This document shows positions 62,537 to 64,000 of a DNA stretch of 64,000 nucleotides, one piece after another. Both the position numbers and the translations under genes were made by a program. The stretch is from Azospirillum melinis (GTDB taxonomy: Bacteria > Pseudomonadota > Alphaproteobacteria > Azospirillales > Azospirillaceae). The stretch is from NCBI RefSeq assembly GCF_013340935.1, contig NZ_WHOS01000014.1, positions 62,001 to 126,000 of the forward strand. The letters are read 5' to 3'. The notes under the pieces are model-generated. The model did no database searches and was not told the origin of the DNA. It saw only the letters and a program-made list of their open reading frames with translations. Numbering within the stretch: the stretch's first letter is position 1; each line of letters opens with the position of its first letter.

Positions 62537-64000
62537 CTACGGCCCTTCGAACACCGGCGGCTTGGCCGCGCCCGGACAGGCGGTCGCCGGAACCGACTCC
62601 TGCTCGACGAAGGTCACGGCGGCGACCATGGCGCAGTCCTCGCCGGAGGTCACGATGTGGCTGGCGGCGCGGAAGACCAGATGGCGGCTCTTCGGCAGGG
62701 TGGCGGCGGCGCGGTCGCCCCATTCCGGCGGGGTGACGGGGTCGTAGGCGCCGGACAGCAGCAGCACCGGCACCGGGCTGGCGACCGGCAGGCGCTCGGT
62801 CAACTCCTGATGGCCGGCCGGCCACAGGCGGCAGACGCGCTGGCCGGGGTCGTCGGCAGCAACCAGCCCGTAGGGGGCATAGCGGCGGGCGTTGTCGGCG
62901 CGCTTCAACGGATCGGCGGTGGTCACCGACTCACGGCATTCGACCGAGAAGGCCAGCCCGTCGGCGACCTCCGGGTCGCCCAGCCAGTTGGTCGGCGCCC
63001 ATTCGGCCAGCGTGGCGTATTGGCCGCGGATGGCGCGGTCGAGCATGATCGGCAGGGCCGGCACCGCCTCGCTGACCGCCATCGCCTCCAGCCCGGCGGC
63101 GATGGCGGCCCCGCCGGTCAGCCGCAGGACGCGGCGCGTCTCATGGTCGCCGACGACGATCTCGACCGGATTGCGGTCAAGCCGGTCGATCAGGCCGAGG
63201 AAGCGCTTTTCCAGATCGGGAAAGGCGGAGCGGCAGGACCGGTTGGCGGCGCAGTCGTCGAACAGCCGGCGATAGGCGCGTTGCGCCAGCCAAGCCATTT
63301 CCTCCTGCGCATTGACGTCGGGTGGATAGACGCTGTCGAAGACGGCGGTGCGGACACGGGCGCCTTGCCGCCGCAGGATCTCCAGCCCGACCCGCGTGCC
63401 GTAGGACACCGCAAACAGGTTCACGCGCTGGGCCCCCAGCGCGGTGACGATGTCCAGCGCATCCTCCGCCGCGACGGGGGTGGAGAACTGGGTGGCGTCC
63501 AGCCCGGCCGCCTGCAGCCGCGCCGAACAGGCGCTGACTGCCGAGCGTTCCGCCGCCGCCCGCTGCTCGCGCGTCAGTGGCCGGGTGCCACGGGTGGTGC
63601 CGACGGCGTCCAGCTCCGGGCAATCGGTGTCGGGTTCCGCCCGGCCGACGCCGCGCGGATCGAACAGGATCAGGTTGCGGGTGCGGCGGAACGGGGCCGA
63701 CAGTTCCCACCACACCTCCATCCGCTCCTCCGTCGCCTCGCCGCTGCCGAAGGGGGAGGCGCCGGGGCCGCCCTCCAGGAACAGCACGGGATCGGGGGCC
63801 GGCTGGCGGGCGGTGCTGAGCAGGACGGCGACCGGCAGGCGCAGGCTGCGGCTGTTGGGACGGTCGCGCCGTTCCGGCACCGCCACCGTCCCGCACAGGG
63901 CCGCTTCGCCGTCCGGAACGGTGAACCAGCAGGGGCCGGGGGTAAAGCGTGCCTCCGCCGCCGCGGGCAGGCTCCACAGCACGCCAGCCGCCACGGCTGC
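62537..64000 (-). CDS. Secreted alpha/beta-hydrolase, tripeptidyl-aminopeptidase-like (5' end outside window)
   Basis: At least 485 residues, with the frame open to the window edge. A signal-peptide-like start (GVLWSLPAAAEA) is visible. The fold signature is VLFLEGGPGASPFG (oxyanion loop), LILFDPRGVGRAEPD, nucleophile Ser in NLFAVSYGTRVGL, acid Asp in LLLSGAYDPVTPPEWG and the His in RAASHIVTSGEDC; the last region is the TAP-like C-terminal domain. Such enzymes are exported peptidases or esterases. The GTG at 63994 is only the first possible start in view. Its stop lies 8 bases from the convergent yifB stop. Confidence 0.85.
   Translation of the reverse strand, partial: AAVAAGVLWSLPAAAEARFTPGPCWFTVPDGEAALCGTVAVPERRDRPNSRSLRLPVAVLLSTARQPAPDPVLFLEGGPGASPFGSGEATEERMEVWWELSAPFRRTRNLILFDPRGVGRAEPDTDCPELDAVGTTRGTRPLTREQRAAAERSAVSACSARLQAAGLDATQFSTPVAAEDALDIVTALGAQRVNLFAVSYGTRVGLEILRRQGARVRTAVFDSVYPPDVNAQEEMAWLAQRAYRRLFDDCAANRSCRSAFPDLEKRFLGLIDRLDRNPVEIVVGDHETRRVLRLTGGAAIAAGLEAMAVSEAVPALPIMLDRAIRGQYATLAEWAPTNWLGDPEVADGLAFSVECRESVTTADPLKRADNARRYAPYGLVAADDPGQRVCRLWPAGHQELTERLPVASPVPVLLLSGAYDPVTPPEWGDRAAATLPKSRHLVFRAASHIVTSGEDCAMVAAVTFVEQESVPATACPGAAKPPVFEGP

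Overview
The window is high-GC DNA from an alphaproteobacterium. Azospirillum or a close Rhodospirillales relative is most likely, judging by several multi-PAS histidine kinases of hybrid and HWE type, a PAS-MCP-PilZ chemoreceptor and YifB/ComM. That assignment is inference; no rRNA, tRNA or CRISPR array was seen. Almost all of the window is accessory DNA: nested insertion sequences, broken genes and signalling genes. Only the last ~1.9 kb, from a truncated yifB/comM onward, looks like ordinary chromosome.

Layout. (1) 0.1-8.1 kb is a graveyard with a terminator, an HTH remnant, an orphan Phd-type antitoxin, a serine recombinase, the C-terminal stump of a YncE-like beta-propeller, a PRC-barrel exported protein, a LuxR-type response regulator, two broken histidine kinases and an IS5-type transposase stump. 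(2) 8.4-23.6 kb is an apparent operon for one giant surface protein: a TolC-like outer-membrane protein, a periplasmic adaptor, a 3086-aa LEPR-motif adhesin with 426-bp tandem repeats, a second membrane adaptor, and an M50 metalloprotease fused to a HlyD-like adaptor. No ABC ATPase is present. (3) 23.6-32.9 kb holds IS110- and IS1182-like stumps, a PAS hybrid kinase, a 5-PAS HWE kinase with its response regulator, and the chemoreceptor. (4) 33.2-39.9 kb is a nest of mobile DNA. An old istA copy is split by a 6.17-kb unit with 20-bp inverted repeats and a 6-bp target duplication. That unit carries a small response regulator and has itself received an IS21-type element and an intact ISL3 element with a perfect 8-bp duplication. 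(5) 39.9-43.1 kb is a large hybrid kinase.

(6) 43.9-58.5 kb is the most interesting region. It contains a Tn7-like transposition module in which tnsA, tnsB, tnsC and tniQ overlap by ATGA at each junction, with intact DD35E and TnsA nuclease residues. Beside it are a TnsE-like protein, a second TnsA-like protein that has lost the catalytic residues, and XRE, winged-helix and ribbon-helix-helix regulators. Likely cargo is an AAA+ ATPase with a subtilisin-like protease, plus a BCS1-like ATPase with an HTH protein. (7) 58.6-62.1 kb has a chemoreceptor stump, a GGDEF-EAL protein, and three copies of a short repeat that could be transposase-binding sites. Just beyond them yifB/comM begins in mid-gene. 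Acinetobacter AbaR islands, which carry tniCABDE genes, also occupy comM, so this may be an analogous Tn7-like island. The window closes with an alpha/beta-hydrolase that runs off the edge.

Overall the DNA couples environmental sensing and surface attachment genes with a mobile island that may carry defence genes. All assignments come from reading translated sequence and motifs; no database search was run.
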